Source: Diploptera punctata
Taxonomy: Eukaryota; Arthropoda; Insecta; Blattodea; Blaberidae
Assembly (NCBI GenBank): GCA_030220185.1
Contig: JASPKZ010007533.1
Coordinates: 109,798 to 173,797, forward strand
Length of the DNA: 64,000 nt
Direction of reading: 5' to 3'
The notes below the pieces were generated by a model. That model was not told where the DNA came from. It saw nothing but the letters and a program-made list of their open reading frames with translations, and searched no databases. A program made the translations under genes and the position numbers. Shown here piece after piece: positions 20,972 to 31,214 of the stretch. Every line of letters begins with the position of its first letter. Position 1 is the first letter of the stretch.

Positions 20972-21490
20972 TAGGGCTATTCAAAAAGAAGGAACAGACT
21001 TAAAACATGTATTTCTTCCCAAGTACAAAAAAAATAGAAACGCAATTCCAACGTTCCTAGGAAGAGAAAAGTTTGAAGCTTCGATCATGGCCGCATTGGC
21101 GCTGTTAGATTGGAAGAGGAGGAGCAGAAGACAAAATTCATCGCCGGTGGCCTCCCAGGTCACCAGACCTAACCCAGTGTGATTTTTATCTGTGTGGTTA
21201 CGCAAAAGACCGTGTTTTTATCCCCCCTATTCCTGACACTTTTGAAATTCTGCGACATCGAATTGTTCAAGCTGTGAAATCGATAACTAGAGACCAGCTG
21301 ATTCGTGTGTGGCAAGAAATGAGCCACCGTTTTGGTATTTGTCGTGCAACACATGATGCTCACATTGAATACATAAAATAGTGAAATTCGAACTTTTATC
21401 CTTTCAGAAACGTTATAATTGTGTTTATATTTTTTGTAGTTTGGAAGAAATAAATATTTGAAGTCTGTTCCTTCTTTTTAAATAGCCCTG
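20972..21490 (+). mobile_element. Mariner-type transposon deletion derivative, copy 1
   Basis: Bounded by TA at 20970-20971 and 21491-21492. The terminal arms of about 90 bases are inverted copies (TAGGGCTATTCAAAAAGAAG left, TTCTTTTTAAATAGCCCTG right). The interior, 21170-21381, keeps the transposase C-terminus: CDFYLCGYAKDRVFIPPI, FEILRHRIVQAVKSIT and HRFGICRATHDAHIEYIK. This is the region following the third catalytic acidic residue in IS630-Tc1-mariner DDE transposases; the Asp of CDF is kept, but everything upstream is deleted. Copy 2 is at 55.09 kb. Confidence 0.88.
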
Positions 21491-21492
21491 TA

Positions 21493-22094
21493 TTATTTAA
21501 TTTTGTGAGCCCTAATAGAATATTCTCATAAACTACAACTTGAAACTTCCTCAAAAGTAGAGCCACGGGCAACAAACAGTATAATTATTATAGCATTGGT
21601 TAGTTACTGTCGAGAAGGGATAAGGATTTGGAGTTGATTGTTTGAAATGCAAGGAACAGTTCCTTATAAGTGCTAATCTAACATGAGTAAACACACGGTC
21701 CATACACAATGGCTGAGTCAACATAATAGAAATGATCCTCTCCCCACTTACTTCGGAATTGTTAAACAGGGGTCTGTCAATCACATTCAGCAATATCTTG
21801 CGGATCCACTTCCCCGTCTTACATCGTCTGCCGAATTAATGACGCACCACTTCTCAGGATGCTCTTCAAAAATTTTGTTCTGACTTATAAGAATTTATAT
21901 TCCAGGTTGTCATTATAATTTTTTCGTAAGTCCCATTGTTTTAAAGTTACATAAGTATTATTCTGAAATGCAGAGTTAATTTGCATGACACTCACATAAT
22001 ACAATAATCGTTCATTACGTAACTTGTATTTTTACTGTTTTAAAAATGTTTGCATTTGTACTTATCTACTGTTATTATAAACTTGCTTTACTAT
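21493..22094. other. No gene recognised
   Basis: Short open frames only (66-80 codons around 21551-21883 on both strands), overlapping each other and without motifs. Confidence 0.55.
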
Positions 22095-22454
22095 ATCCAT
22101 CCATTCATCCATAGTAATTCTGCCTGAGGGCAGGTCTTTCACTACAATCATAGCATTTTCATGCTATGCTTTGCAGCTTCACTAGGGAATTACAGGTGCG
22201 GTAGCTTCCCGTTGCTTTCCACACCGGTGAAGGATGATAATGATGATAAGGATGATGTTGATAATGATAAAGATGATGATGATGGCCATATGATTTCGGG
22301 GACCGTTTGGGCCTTTAAGTTTTCCTGAAATTTGTCTTACAGGTGAGGAAAAACCCCGATAAAAACCTCACCCAGAAAAACTGCCCCGTCCGGGGATCGA
22401 ACCCGGGCCCGCTGCGTAACAAGGCAGCACGCTACCTCGAGACCATAGCGGTGG
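22095..22454 (-). mobile_element. SINE C copy, full length with type-1 tail
   Basis: On the plus strand it runs from ATAGTAATTCTGCCTGAGGG through GGGAATTACAGGTGCGGTAG, a GAT-rich stretch, TTACAGGTGAGGAAAAACCC and GGGGATCGAACCCGGGCCC to GCACGCTACCTCGAGACC. This is the best reference copy of the family in the window (about 360 bases), with intact A and B boxes. Confidence 0.92.
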
Positions 22455-22514
22455 ACTCTTACTATATCAAGAGAATATTTATATTTGAGTTATTTATACG
22501 ATTAATTACGAAAA

Positions 22515-22765
22515 CTGGGCAGGACATGTGGCACGAATGGCGAATGAAAGACGTGCATGAAAGCTTCTTGTAGGAAAACTAGAGGGAAAACGCCCAGTTG
22601 GTAGACCAAGAATGAGGTGGGAGAATAACATTAACCATGATTTGAGGGAAGTAGATTACACAGGGAATGATTGGAAAACATTTTCTCAGGATAGGGATGT
22701 ATGGAGAGCTTATGTCCGCGCGGCCATGAATCTACAGGTTCGATAGTGCCAGTGAGTTAGTTAGT
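22515..22765 (+). pseudogene. LINE family W 3' fragment
   Basis: WAGHVARMANERRA.KLLVG, LEGKRPVGRPRMRWENNINH, DYTGNDWKTFSQDRDVWRAY and VRAAMNLQVR, then GTGCCAGTGAGTTAGTTA. It starts abruptly within the domain (5' truncation). Confidence 0.9.
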
Positions 22766-22842
22766 TACGAAAACAAATTTTGTAACGTGTTGTCTACAAT
22801 ATTTCATCTACGTTAAGAGTATTATAGTATATTTAGTATATT

Positions 22843-23409
22843 TCTTCTTCTTCTTCTTCTTCCTTTCACGTGATAGACCTAGGGTTCTGTTACGGTCTCA
22901 ATCCAACGTTTGAAGGGTCTGCCCAAGGATCTCTTGCCTGGTGGCTGGTAATTTAAGATTCGATGTGGTATTCTTGTTCAGCTCATTCTTCTTACGTGAG
23001 ATTTATTTTTGCATACATATTCCATGATTGATTCTGTTTGTAATTCTTAGAGAATCTCAGAATTCCTTATATGGTCTGTTCTTGAGTACGGTAACCTGCA
23101 GTACGATCATAAATTTCATTTCTACCGCAGTTACTTTGTTCACCTACACTGAGAATTGTCCAGGTTTACTGCCATAACATAATATGGGTCTGGCCAGTGT
23201 TTTATAAATTCTAGTTCGTTTCGTGTGTGTTGCTGTACTGTGTTCGGCTTGAAAATATTATTTTTAAGTTCTGTTACTCTGTTAAATTTTATAATTTTTT
23301 GGCTAAAATATTTTTCCTCTTCGTATGTAACTTGGTATCCGACGTAGTTAAATGTGTTAGTTTGTTCTAATATTTTATTAATATTAATAATAATTTTGAT
23401 ATATACCAA
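22843..23409 (-). pseudogene. LINE family P copy, minus strand
   Basis: Minus translation gives NKILEQTNTFNYVGYQVTYE, EEKYFSQKIIKFNRVTELKN and FKPNTVQQHTRNELEFIKHW, then, nearer 22.9 kb, LNYQPPGKRSLGRPFKRWIE. The same landmarks in the same order occur in the adjacent plus-strand copy. A TTC repeat closes the 3' end at 22842-22862. Frameshifts and substitutions show it is dead. Confidence 0.8.
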
Positions 23410-23410
23410 A

Positions 23411-24345
23411 TTTACTTCTGCAGAACATACAAAATATTTACAAAGACAACACCATAAAGATTAAATTAAATAACAGATTTTCTAAAGAAGGAGTTATAAA
23501 TCGTGGTGTGAGACAACGCTGCCCCCTATCCCCAACACTCTTTGCAATTTATATCAATGAAGTAATATGTTGCTGGAACAAAAAATATAAATTTGGAATA
23601 AGAATTTATCAGAAAATAGAAAATTAAACACCCTATTGTTTGCAGATGACCAAATAATAATAGCAAATTCAGAAGATAATCTACAGAAAGGTCTTTATAA
23701 ACTTAAAATTACAGAAGAATATGGTTTGAAGATATCTACAGAAAAAACAAAAATTATGGCATTTCAAGGTGTAGATCCTGTCAGAAGTAAAATTGTACTG
23801 GACAATAAAATTTTGGAGCAGGTGATTAATTTTACATATCTAAGATGCAATATCTCATATGAAGAAGAAAAGAATGTAATTGTAAAAATATCTAAATTTT
23901 TAAGAATTTTAGGGTTAATAAATTTTATCTTCAAGCCACAGTTAGTCCAAAAGCATTCAAGATTAAAAGTGTATAAAACTCTGGCTCTTCCAACTCTTTT
24001 GTATGGTAGCGAAGTATGGACGTTGAAACAGAAGGATATACAGAGACTTAGATCTGCTGAAATGAGATACCTTCGGAGGACTGCAGGATACACACTACTA
24101 GATCACAAAAAAAATGAAGACATCTTAGAAGAATTACACATGGAACCTTTAGAAAACAAAATTTCTGATTATAAGTCAAGTTGGATGCAACATGTTCATC
24201 GAATGGAAGATCACAGAATACCCAAACAAATGTTAAGATATCAACCTGCAGGAAGAAGAAGACCAGGACGTCCACTCAAAAGACTTTTGGATGGTGTTTC
24301 TCTTGAGGCCGAAACAGGTCAACAAATGGCCTAAATTCGTGAATG
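23411..24345 (+). pseudogene. LINE family P copy: RT core to C-terminus
   Basis: Opens with RT motif GVINRGVRQRCPLSPTLFAI (23490-23550), shifts frame near 23620, then is open for 232 codons to the stop at 24334: FADDQIIIANSEDNLQKGLY (catalytic FADD), YGLKISTEKTKIMAF, FTYLRCNISYEEEKN, SRLKVYKTLALPTLLYGSEV, MEPLENKISDYKSSWMQHVH, PAGRRRPGRPLKRLLDGVSL. The endonuclease part and the first RT motifs are missing. One frameshift separates the two RT pieces, so it is the youngest-looking long LINE frame in the window. It ends in a GAT microsatellite. Confidence 0.88.
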
Positions 24346-24349
24346 TACT

Positions 24350-24389
24350 ATGATGATGATGATGATGATGATGATGGTGATGATGATAA
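24350..24389. repeat. (GAT)n tail
   Basis: About 13 imperfect GAT units directly after the family P stop, probably the element's 3' microsatellite tail. Confidence 0.92.
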
Positions 24390-24587
24390 TTTTACTGCAA
24401 ACTGGGTCTTTTCCTATGAAAGCCATGATTTTAGATTTTTCTTTTGTGATTTCCATTTCGTAGTTTATGGCAATTTGGTGAAAAGAGTGGACTGAACATT
24501 GTAGGTCATCTTCTGAATTCGTTATATTTAATTATATTAATTTATTGCGAGAAGATTTGAGTAATGTAGGCTTTGGAGAAAAAGACG

Positions 24588-24751
24588 ATGAATCAACAAA
24601 CATTGTTGTTATATTCTGCAATTTTGGGTGCTAGTTTCATATGTGAATTTAAAATAAAAATGAGCGGAGAAGGCGATTCTCACGATTCATCAGGGAAAAC
24701 AATTAAAACAGTCGAAGATGCAACTATTAATATAGTTCCAGAAAAGTCCAA
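24588..24751 (+). CDS. Candidate first coding exon of an unknown gene
   Basis: ATG codons at 24588 and 24660 lead, in one frame, to MSGEGDSHDSSGKTIKTVED, ATINIVPEKS, ending in CCAA|GTAAGTTT, a perfect GTAAGT splice donor at 24752. The second ATG has a good insect context (AAAAATGAG) and begins a hydrophilic, acidic, Ser-rich sequence unlike any transposon protein in the window. The segment before it (LLLYSAILGASFICEF) is hydrophobic and could be a signal anchor or 5' UTR read-through. The sequence around it matches no other repeat here. I do not recognise the protein; no second exon was found downstream, where repeats fill the next kilobases. Start choice and reality of the gene are uncertain. 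Confidence 0.38.
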
Positions 24752-24999
24752 GTAAGTTTATTTATGTTACATTAAATCATCATTAAAGTGTCTTTTAAGT
24801 TTTGTTGAACCTGTATTTTATGTTTTGATAGCGTGTTTTGTGTTTTGTTAGAATATAAAGTATAGGTTTTGTTGCCTAGTTACTACGAACTAATGTGTCA
24901 CTGATTGTTATAATAGTAGATAGGTTAGTTTATTTGTATTGATTGTTTTCGTTTTTTAGTTTACCTATCTACTGATTTTTTTAGATCTAAGAGCGGCGA

Positions 25000-25269
25000 A
25001 TGGAAATTACTACATAATAGTGAAATACATTATCTTTGTATAAAACTAGATATAATAACAGGTAAGTCTCGTAGGCATCGGTGGAAGACATGTGGCACAA
25101 ATCGGGGATGAAAGAAAGGCATGGAAGTTTCTTTTAGGTAAACCAGAATGAAAACGCCCAGTTGGTATATCAGGAATGAGGTGGGAGATTTACACCATGG
25201 TTTGAGGGAAGTAGATTATGTAGGGAATGATTTCAAAACTTTAGCTTAGGAAAGGGATATATATGGAGA
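25000..25269 (+). pseudogene. LINE family W copy, left part (split by insertion)
   Basis: Degenerate SGEWKLLHNSEIHYLC, IKLDIITGKSRRHRW, REVDYVGNDFKTLA, then GGGATATATATGGAGA at 25254-25269, which corresponds to the family sequence AGGGATGTATGGAGAG. The remaining 3' end is found 1.4 kb away at 26685. Confidence 0.85.
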
Positions 25270-26684
25270 CATCTAGGCCCTTCCCCCACCCCTTGGGATA
25301 CCTCGGTCGTCATGACCATACTCCCAAGTCCTAGATGCTTGTCCTCCCTATCCTATGTTCGCGTCCACGTTCAAGTTTTGGTCCTGAAACCAACACCCCT
25401 AGGGAGAGGGTGTTGGAGTTGCAACTTCTGGGAATTGCTGAGCTTCGTAGTCGCCAGGTCGCTCATTCCTGACGACCCCACAGTTGGTCCACGGGCTCCA
25501 TGAGCCTAGCCAGGAGGACTGCTGTCGCAGATCCACCGACCATTCCCCTGTTCTGCCTCCAGGGACGTGTCCTGCAGCCGTTGTGAGACCGGCTAGGGCT
25601 ACAAGCCCAACAGTGTGAGACTTTTAGTACATCCAGGTGCTCATCTCCTGGCGACCCCACAGTTTGTCGACGAGCCCGTAGGCTGAGCCAGGAACCAGTA
25701 CAGTTGCTCCCCTCTGCACTGGTCCGAGCCGAGCCCTGGTCTGCCGCCAGGGACGCCTTCTGCTGCTGTTGTGGGCCAGCACGGAGCTCGCAAGCTCCAA
25801 CAGATGAGCAAATAGTACGACAAGGCGCTCAACTCTTGCCTACCCCACTAATGGTTCACGAGTCCCTTGGACTTGACCGGGAGGACTGTCTAGCAGATCC
25901 ACCGACCTTTCCCCCAGTGCACCAGCTGGGGACGTGTTTGGTTGCTGAAGTGGGTCCAGCCTGAGCATTAGTGCGTCAGGTCGCTCAACTCCTGACGACC
26001 TCACGGATTGTCCTTGGGTCACTCGGTCCCAGAGTCGGCGCTAAGTCCCAGACCCAAAAGACCGCGCTTCCTCCTTTCCCGAACATATTGACCTGGTGGT
26101 AATTCCCAGCATTACGCCTCGTATTGTCCCAAGCAGCCCGTTCGCAAGACTAAGCCTAGTCGTGTCGCTGCTGTGAGACAGCCCACTGAGCAATGTAGGC
26201 ATCCAGGGTGCTCATCTCCCATGGTGCCCCCACAGATGGTCTCGGGTTCCATTGAACCAAGAGAAAGGAGCTTCTGATCTCCAGTCTCCCACCGCTCCAC
26301 CAACAGCGGCCTATGCTCCCGCTTGTGGGCCGGGACGTACTGGTTTGAAAGCAGGCCCCTCTTATTAATTTTCCTGCTGATCCCACTCATGGTCCGCGAG
26401 TCCATCGGACTTGGAAGGGAGAACTGACTAGCAGATCCACCGACCTTTTCCCCACTACGCCACCGAGGGGACGCGTTTTGCTGCTGGAGTGGGCGCAGCA
26501 CGAGCTATGTAGTACGTCTGGTCGCTCGAGTCCTGACGACTTCACAAATGGCCCGCGGGTCCGGACTGGACCTAGCCGGGAGGAATGCAAGCAAACCACC
26601 GACCGTTCCCCTATCTGCCACACGGGGACGCGCCCTGTTGCTGTTGTGAGCACAGCTGGGGCCCGATAAACGGACCCCCAGGGA
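25270..26684. repeat. 1.4 kb GC-rich block of seven degenerate repeats inserted in a LINE
   Basis: The block is markedly GC-rich against the AT-rich surroundings. It contains about seven units with recurring landmarks in order: GCTCA..TCCTG.CGACC, then a CCAC..TGGTCC.CGGGTCC-type box, a GACT..CCGGGAGGACTG box, GCAGATCCACCGACC, TTCCCC, a GGGGACG box and TGCTGCTG..GTGGG. Unit anchors are near 25461, 25639, 25827, 25983, 26210, 26366 and 26524 (spacing 156-227). It is flanked by 16 and 15 base direct repeats of the LINE target (25254-25269, 26685-26699). Several 60-130 codon open frames exist on both strands, but they overlap and I do not trust any. No poly-A tail and no known domain. Identity unknown. 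Confidence 0.8.
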
Positions 26685-26762
26685 GGGATATTATGGAGAG
26701 ATTATGTCTACGCGGCATGGGAACCTATGGATCCGATAGTGCCAGTGACTTAGTTATTGTTA
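26685..26762 (+). pseudogene. LINE family W copy, right part
   Basis: Resumes with GGGATATTATGGAGAGATTA, ACGCGGCATGGGAACCTATG and AGTGCCAGTGACTTAGTT, the family 3' coding end and terminal motif. Confidence 0.85.
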
Positions 26763-27184
26763 TGAAACTTCCCGACCAACAAACGTTAATCGTTTTATTC
26801 ACATAAAACGTAAAACACAGCTTTAATAAAACCTGAAACTCAATCCCGTGGCAATGTGCTTGGATGCAATTATCATTCGCTAACTGGACTTAACTAGAAT
26901 TTGTGATCTTTAATTTCCTGCAACCCAAGGGTCATCTTAAGGATTTGATGCAATGAAAGATTTTCAATTTGATATTTATATTTTTTGTAGAAGTTCAGCA
27001 AATAAGATAAATGAAGAAAGGAAATGCAACAGTTTATTGCTCAAAAATGAAACTGTTGACGACGGGACAAATTAGTGCGTTCAAATTTGTAAAATCGGTG
27101 AGTTTTAATTTTTAACCATCACTACACAACAATAAGCCAAATTATATTTATAGGAAAACAGATAGGCCTATAATAAGAAAAATT
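26763..27184. other. No gene recognised
   Basis: AT-rich, stops in all frames. Confidence 0.6.
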
Positions 27185-27455
27185 CTCATAGACCAGCGAT
27201 AGTGCAGGACATGTGACACGACTGGGAAAATGAAAGAGGGGCATGTAAACTTCTTGTAGTAAAATCAGAAGGAAAATGCCCATTTGGTAGGCCAAAGAAT
27301 GGAGTGAGAGATTAACATTAACCAAAATTTGAGAAAAGAAGATTATATAGGGGATGACAAGGAAACTTTAGCTCAGGTTAGGGATGTATGGAGAGTTTAT
27401 TATGCCCACGCGTTCATGCACTTATGGGTTCGAAAGTTCCAGTGAGTTAGTTAGA
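27185..27455 (+). pseudogene. LINE family W 3' fragment
   Basis: CAGGACATGTGACACGACTG, AAGGAAAATGCCCATTTGGT, TAGGGATGTATGGAGAGTTT, TTCCAGTGAGTTAGTTAG. Many indels; old copy. Confidence 0.85.
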
Positions 27456-27584
27456 TAGATTGTTAGGCTAAACCCCTGGGATAATGCTAATAGGTTGAGA
27501 CCCAATTTATCTATTACTACCCTTTTTGGACTCTGGATCCGATTTACCGTATTTTCTAAGATCGGGACCCAGTTTACATTATAG

Positions 27585-28110
27585 CCGCGCGGACGTGTGC
27601 TCCCCATACGTTTCTATCCTGAGCTAATGGTTTCCAATCATCTTCTGTATAGTCTACTTCCTCAAATCATGGTTAATGTTATTCTTCCACATCATTCTTG
27701 GCCTACTAACTGGGCGTTTTCCCTCTGGTTTTCCAACAAGAAGCTTCCCTCTTTCATACCCCATTCGTGTCACATGTTCAGACCATCGCAGTCTACGAGA
27801 CTTAACTGTTTCTTATTATATCCGGTTTCCTATAAAGATCATATTGCTCACTGTCATGAAATCTTCTCCATTCGTCTGTGTGTTCATCTTTCTTCGGTCC
27901 AAAAAGTTTCCTAAGAACTTGATTCTCAAATACTCGTAACATTTTCCCTTCACTTAAAGTAAGGGTCCATATTTCACATCCATACAATATAACTGAGAAT
28001 AAACAGTTTTATATAACTTCAGTTTTAACTTTTTTTTAGAGAAGTTGGGACAAGTTTCACTGTAATGCATAACAGCATTGCATTTTCAGAATTGAGTCTG
28101 TATACAGTTT
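27585..28110 (-). pseudogene. LINE family W, post-RT to C-terminus, minus strand
   Basis: Minus translation has YGCEIWTLTLSEGKMLRVFE, NQVLRKLFGPKKDEHTDEWR and YRKPDIIR, then in other frames the GRPRMxWKNN region. It is 5'-truncated just upstream of the ILYGCEIWTL landmark. With the plus-strand fragment ending at 27455 it forms a tail-to-tail pair 130 bases apart. Confidence 0.88.
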
Positions 28111-28689
28111 CAAATTAAAATATAAAATCGGTCTGGATACGCAAATTGGAAAATTATTTTAAATATGAGGAAAATAAAATGCGAGGCAGTGAATATACAA
28201 CATAACCCAGGGGAAATGATTCCAATCCATATTTACTCTAGGGAAAAAACTTTCAGGTATTGAATTGTATTTGGTATTTGAAAATGTGATTATTTTTAAT
28301 CTGTTGGCAATTGGCGGATATTTAATAACTATGACGATGTAATTATAATATCAGTAGTATTGAATGTTTATTCTGACAAGATTACTGCTTAATGACATTT
28401 CATTAACAACTAAATTGATATTTGATGTTTCCGCGTAATGATCGAACAATAGCGACCGCAGATTTGTTTGCAACACAATTATAATATCAATATGTAATTA
28501 TTACACCACAATTAAACGCGTATTTTATGAAAATATATGCATTTTCAATTACATGTTATCTTTCTATCCTGAAGCGTTTGAGAAAAATCATGATTTTGGT
28601 TTCAGATTTTTAATGAACATAGATGATGTGTTTAAACGAATGGATACGACATAAGAAAATAACACTACTATATACAATAAAAAATATTG
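28111..28689. other. No gene recognised
   Basis: AT-rich unique-looking DNA. Confidence 0.55.
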
Positions 28690-29113
28690 TTTGGACGATG
28701 TTATGCATCAACCGGCTAAGCGCCGTTTTTAAAAAATTGATATTTTGATGTCATATTTTTACTGGCTCATGAAGTAAGTACACGCACACTTTTAGCGCCA
28801 AATCTTTAAATGTATCCTTATTATTAAATAAAAATTTAAATGCCATCAGTCCTATCAGAAATTCTATGTTTTGAAACAAATGGTTTTGAAACCAGATCTT
28901 CATAAATGCTAACTAAATTTTGCATCATGTTGCTAAGCGCCAATTGTTCTTAAAGTGTTGATGCATAACTGTCGAATAAGGAAAATAACTTGCAATACCC
29001 AGTATTGTTAATTTAGGGACTACAATAAATAGTGAAAATTGACTTAAAATTTAAACGTATTATTCTCGAAACTTACATAATGGCGCATAGCCGGTTGATG
29101 CATAACACGTCCA
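28690..29113. mobile_element. Non-autonomous terminal-inverted-repeat element, about 0.42 kb
   Basis: Ends are inverted copies over about 33 bases: GTTATGCATCAACCGGCTAA (left, from about 28699) and TAGCCGGTTGATGCATAAC (right, about 29090-29108). An internal TGCTAAGCGCC...TTGATGCATAAC pair lies at 28928-28970. There is no open frame and no second copy in the window. Transposon family not identified. Confidence 0.7.
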
Positions 29114-29639
29114 TTTATTCCAATATTATTCACAAAGACCTATGCTTTACTTACTTCTTTCCTATTAGCTTAATAAAGTCCTACTACTACTTTTAGTTTG
29201 GGGCAATAACACCTGCTGGTTTTAAAATAATTTTATCTTTATTAGCTTGATCAAAGATATATTTGAGTAATGTTGAAATATATACAGTTTTTTTGGAGTT
29301 TTAGATGGCATTCTTTACTGACATTTTTTAGTGTTTGTTTTAAAAGTTAGTAACACAGTTGACAGTAATGGCTATCATCTGGCAATGCAGTATAATGGAG
29401 AATTATCCTGTACTGCAACCAATTCAGGCAGTAAGAACAAACTCCATTACGTCTATTCAGCAGGATTTCCTTAGTTCAATGCTCCCTCTAGCAAACATGT
29501 GTCACCGTGGGTTACAAAATGTCATGAAGATGGTTTCTGTAGTGGATGTAAAACCGAAGTCTGGCAGTTCTCAAAGTCTGCATGAAAACTCTACAAATTC
29601 AGCTTGTTCATGAAATGAAGTAGCCAGATTTAATTTTTC
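29114..29639. other. No supported gene; short LINE tail motif
   Basis: 29166-29190 has the AATAAAGTCCTACTACTAC motif. An 84-codon plus-strand frame at 29359-29613 has ordinary composition but no motif, no convincing splice sites and no homologous copy here. Confidence 0.5.
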
Positions 29640-29805
29640 TATGCATGGAAAATTCAAAGAAGGAACAGGAAAGGAAGACTAAGAACAACCTGGAAGAACA
29701 ACATTCAAAATTCAATGAGGAAATTGTGTGTTGTAAACAGATGATACAGTGGACAGAGAACGATGGAGAACTTTAATTAAGGGAAATTTGTGAACGTTTG
29801 TTGTA
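29640..29805 (+). pseudogene. LINE C-terminal relic
   Basis: Pieces in shifting frames read GRTTWKNNIQN-like and DREKWRTLIKGNL, the usual last residues (DRxxWRxLI) of a Jockey/CR1-type LINE protein. Confidence 0.5.
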
Positions 29806-29911
29806 AATTGATAGTCTACAAGTCTATAGTCATTTATATTTATTTATTTATTTTTAATCAATTGAGTTGGTGTTTACTTGATGAAAATCCTATTCAGTAA
29901 TTAAATAAAAA

Positions 29912-30018
29912 TAAAACGTAGTGTTATTTGATTTTCATATTTATTATATAATTCAGTTAATATATATAGGCCTAGTTATATAATAAATATGAAAATAAAA
30001 TAAAACTACGTTTTATTT
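29912..30018. repeat. Hairpin-forming inverted repeat
   Basis: ATTTTCATATTTATTATATA (29934-29953) is mirrored by TATATAATAAATATGAAAAT near 29976, with ACGTAGTGTTATTT / AAATAAAACTACGT outside. Arms about 42 bases, loop about 20. Confidence 0.75.
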
Positions 30019-30319
30019 TTGTTTAATTAATATTTATTTTTAATTAATGTTAATTACTAAGATTGGTTGGAGAAAAACCTCAATGATGAGGAAAATTCTC
30101 AAAATGAATGAATGGAATTAAATAGGGAATTAAATATCCGAGATATGAACCAATATTTTATTATTACATTATTAGAACGTATTTTAAGTGCTAATGTTAA
30201 TACAGTTTTATGCGTGTACAATTTCTTCTCGATTCTCTTGGCTAAGAATAGGATCCAGTGAAAGGCCTTTGTAAGTTAGGGATTGAACCTGGATATTCCA
30301 TAAGTAATATATTAAGTTA
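30019..30319. other. No gene recognised
   Basis: AT-rich; nothing identifiable. Confidence 0.5.
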
Positions 30320-30925
30320 GTTATAAATTGATGTGAAACAAACCAAATATTTGGGAATAATTATAGATAACATTGAAGGTATAGGCAAAGAGAATATAAA
30401 AGCATAGAATTGAATTGAGTAGAAAAATAATATCGTCCTTAAATTACATATGGTGAGTTAAGCATATTTGTAAAGACGTCAAAAAATATATTGGTAAAAC
30501 AGGTGGAATCTGTTTCAATATATGGAAATGAGGTGTGGACAATCAATAAGTACTACAAAAATAGACTAATTAGCTCTAGAAATGGAATATTTACGCAGAA
30601 GTTCCAGAAAGTCAAAATTAGAACATTTTAGAAGCAAATAAATTAGAAACGTAATGGAAGCAGAAGAAAACATAATTGAAAGAATTGAAGCGAAGGAATT
30701 AAAATGGTTAGGACATATTTTAAGAATGGAAGAAAGAGATGACCGAAACAACTATATTAATGGCAACCGACCAGAAACAAGAAAAAAAGGAAGGCCAAAG
30801 TTAAAATGGAAGGAAAGCATGAGGATAGCAATGCAAGCAAGAGAGTTAACAATTGAAGATTCTCAAGACCGTAGGCTTCGGAAGTTGGGCATGGTAAGAT
30901 GGCAGCAGCTGTAAAACCCCAAAGA
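30320..30925 (+). pseudogene. LINE C-terminal region, another family
   Basis: Early part in broken frames: QTKYLGIIIDN, QVESVSIYGNEVWTI, LEMEYLRRSSRKSK. Then an open segment 30654-30914 with KELKWLGHILRMEERDDRN, RKKGRPKLKWKESMRIAMQA and DRRLRKLGMVRWQQL. Landmarks YLGI, YGxExWT, WLGHxxRM and GRPxxxWK are those downstream of the RT domain in insect non-LTR elements. 5'-truncated. Confidence 0.82.
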
Positions 30926-31214
30926 TATATAGATAGACGGACGTTATACGTGGGCTGTAACAAAAATAGTGACAACACTGCTGTAGAAGCGAAACCAAAC
31001 GGAGTTAATTGTTGTAACTTCTGTCACATGTTAATTATGTCTGACCTATCTTACAGAGTAAATAGACTCGTCCGTAGTCTCAAAGCGCATGTGATTTGGA
31101 GAGAGAAAGTTAGTCTCCTCTGAGTTGCCGCTCCAAGCTGTTCTGTTTCGCCATGTTTACAAAGCAGGAACAGCGATCTTGGTTAAAAATTGAATGTGCC
31201 CGAACATCATCTGG
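30926..31214. other. No gene recognised
   Basis: Unassigned sequence between LINE and SINE tail. Confidence 0.5.

Noticed and set aside
22843..24345. Twin-priming inversion of one LINE
   Set aside because: Both halves contain the C-terminal GRP..KR region and their own simple-repeat tails, so they are two copies, not two parts of one.
25704..26653. Several open frames of 60-129 codons in the GC-rich block, both strands
   Set aside because: They overlap each other in different frames, as expected where stop codons are rare in GC-rich DNA. No domain, start context or splice support. Only the repeat structure is reported.
25270..26684. Bacterial contamination explaining the GC-rich block
   Set aside because: The LINE reading continues on both sides with a target duplication, and there is no bacterial gene organisation.
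29359..29613. 84-codon plus-strand frame as a gene
   Set aside because: No recognisable motif or splice context; flanked by LINE debris.
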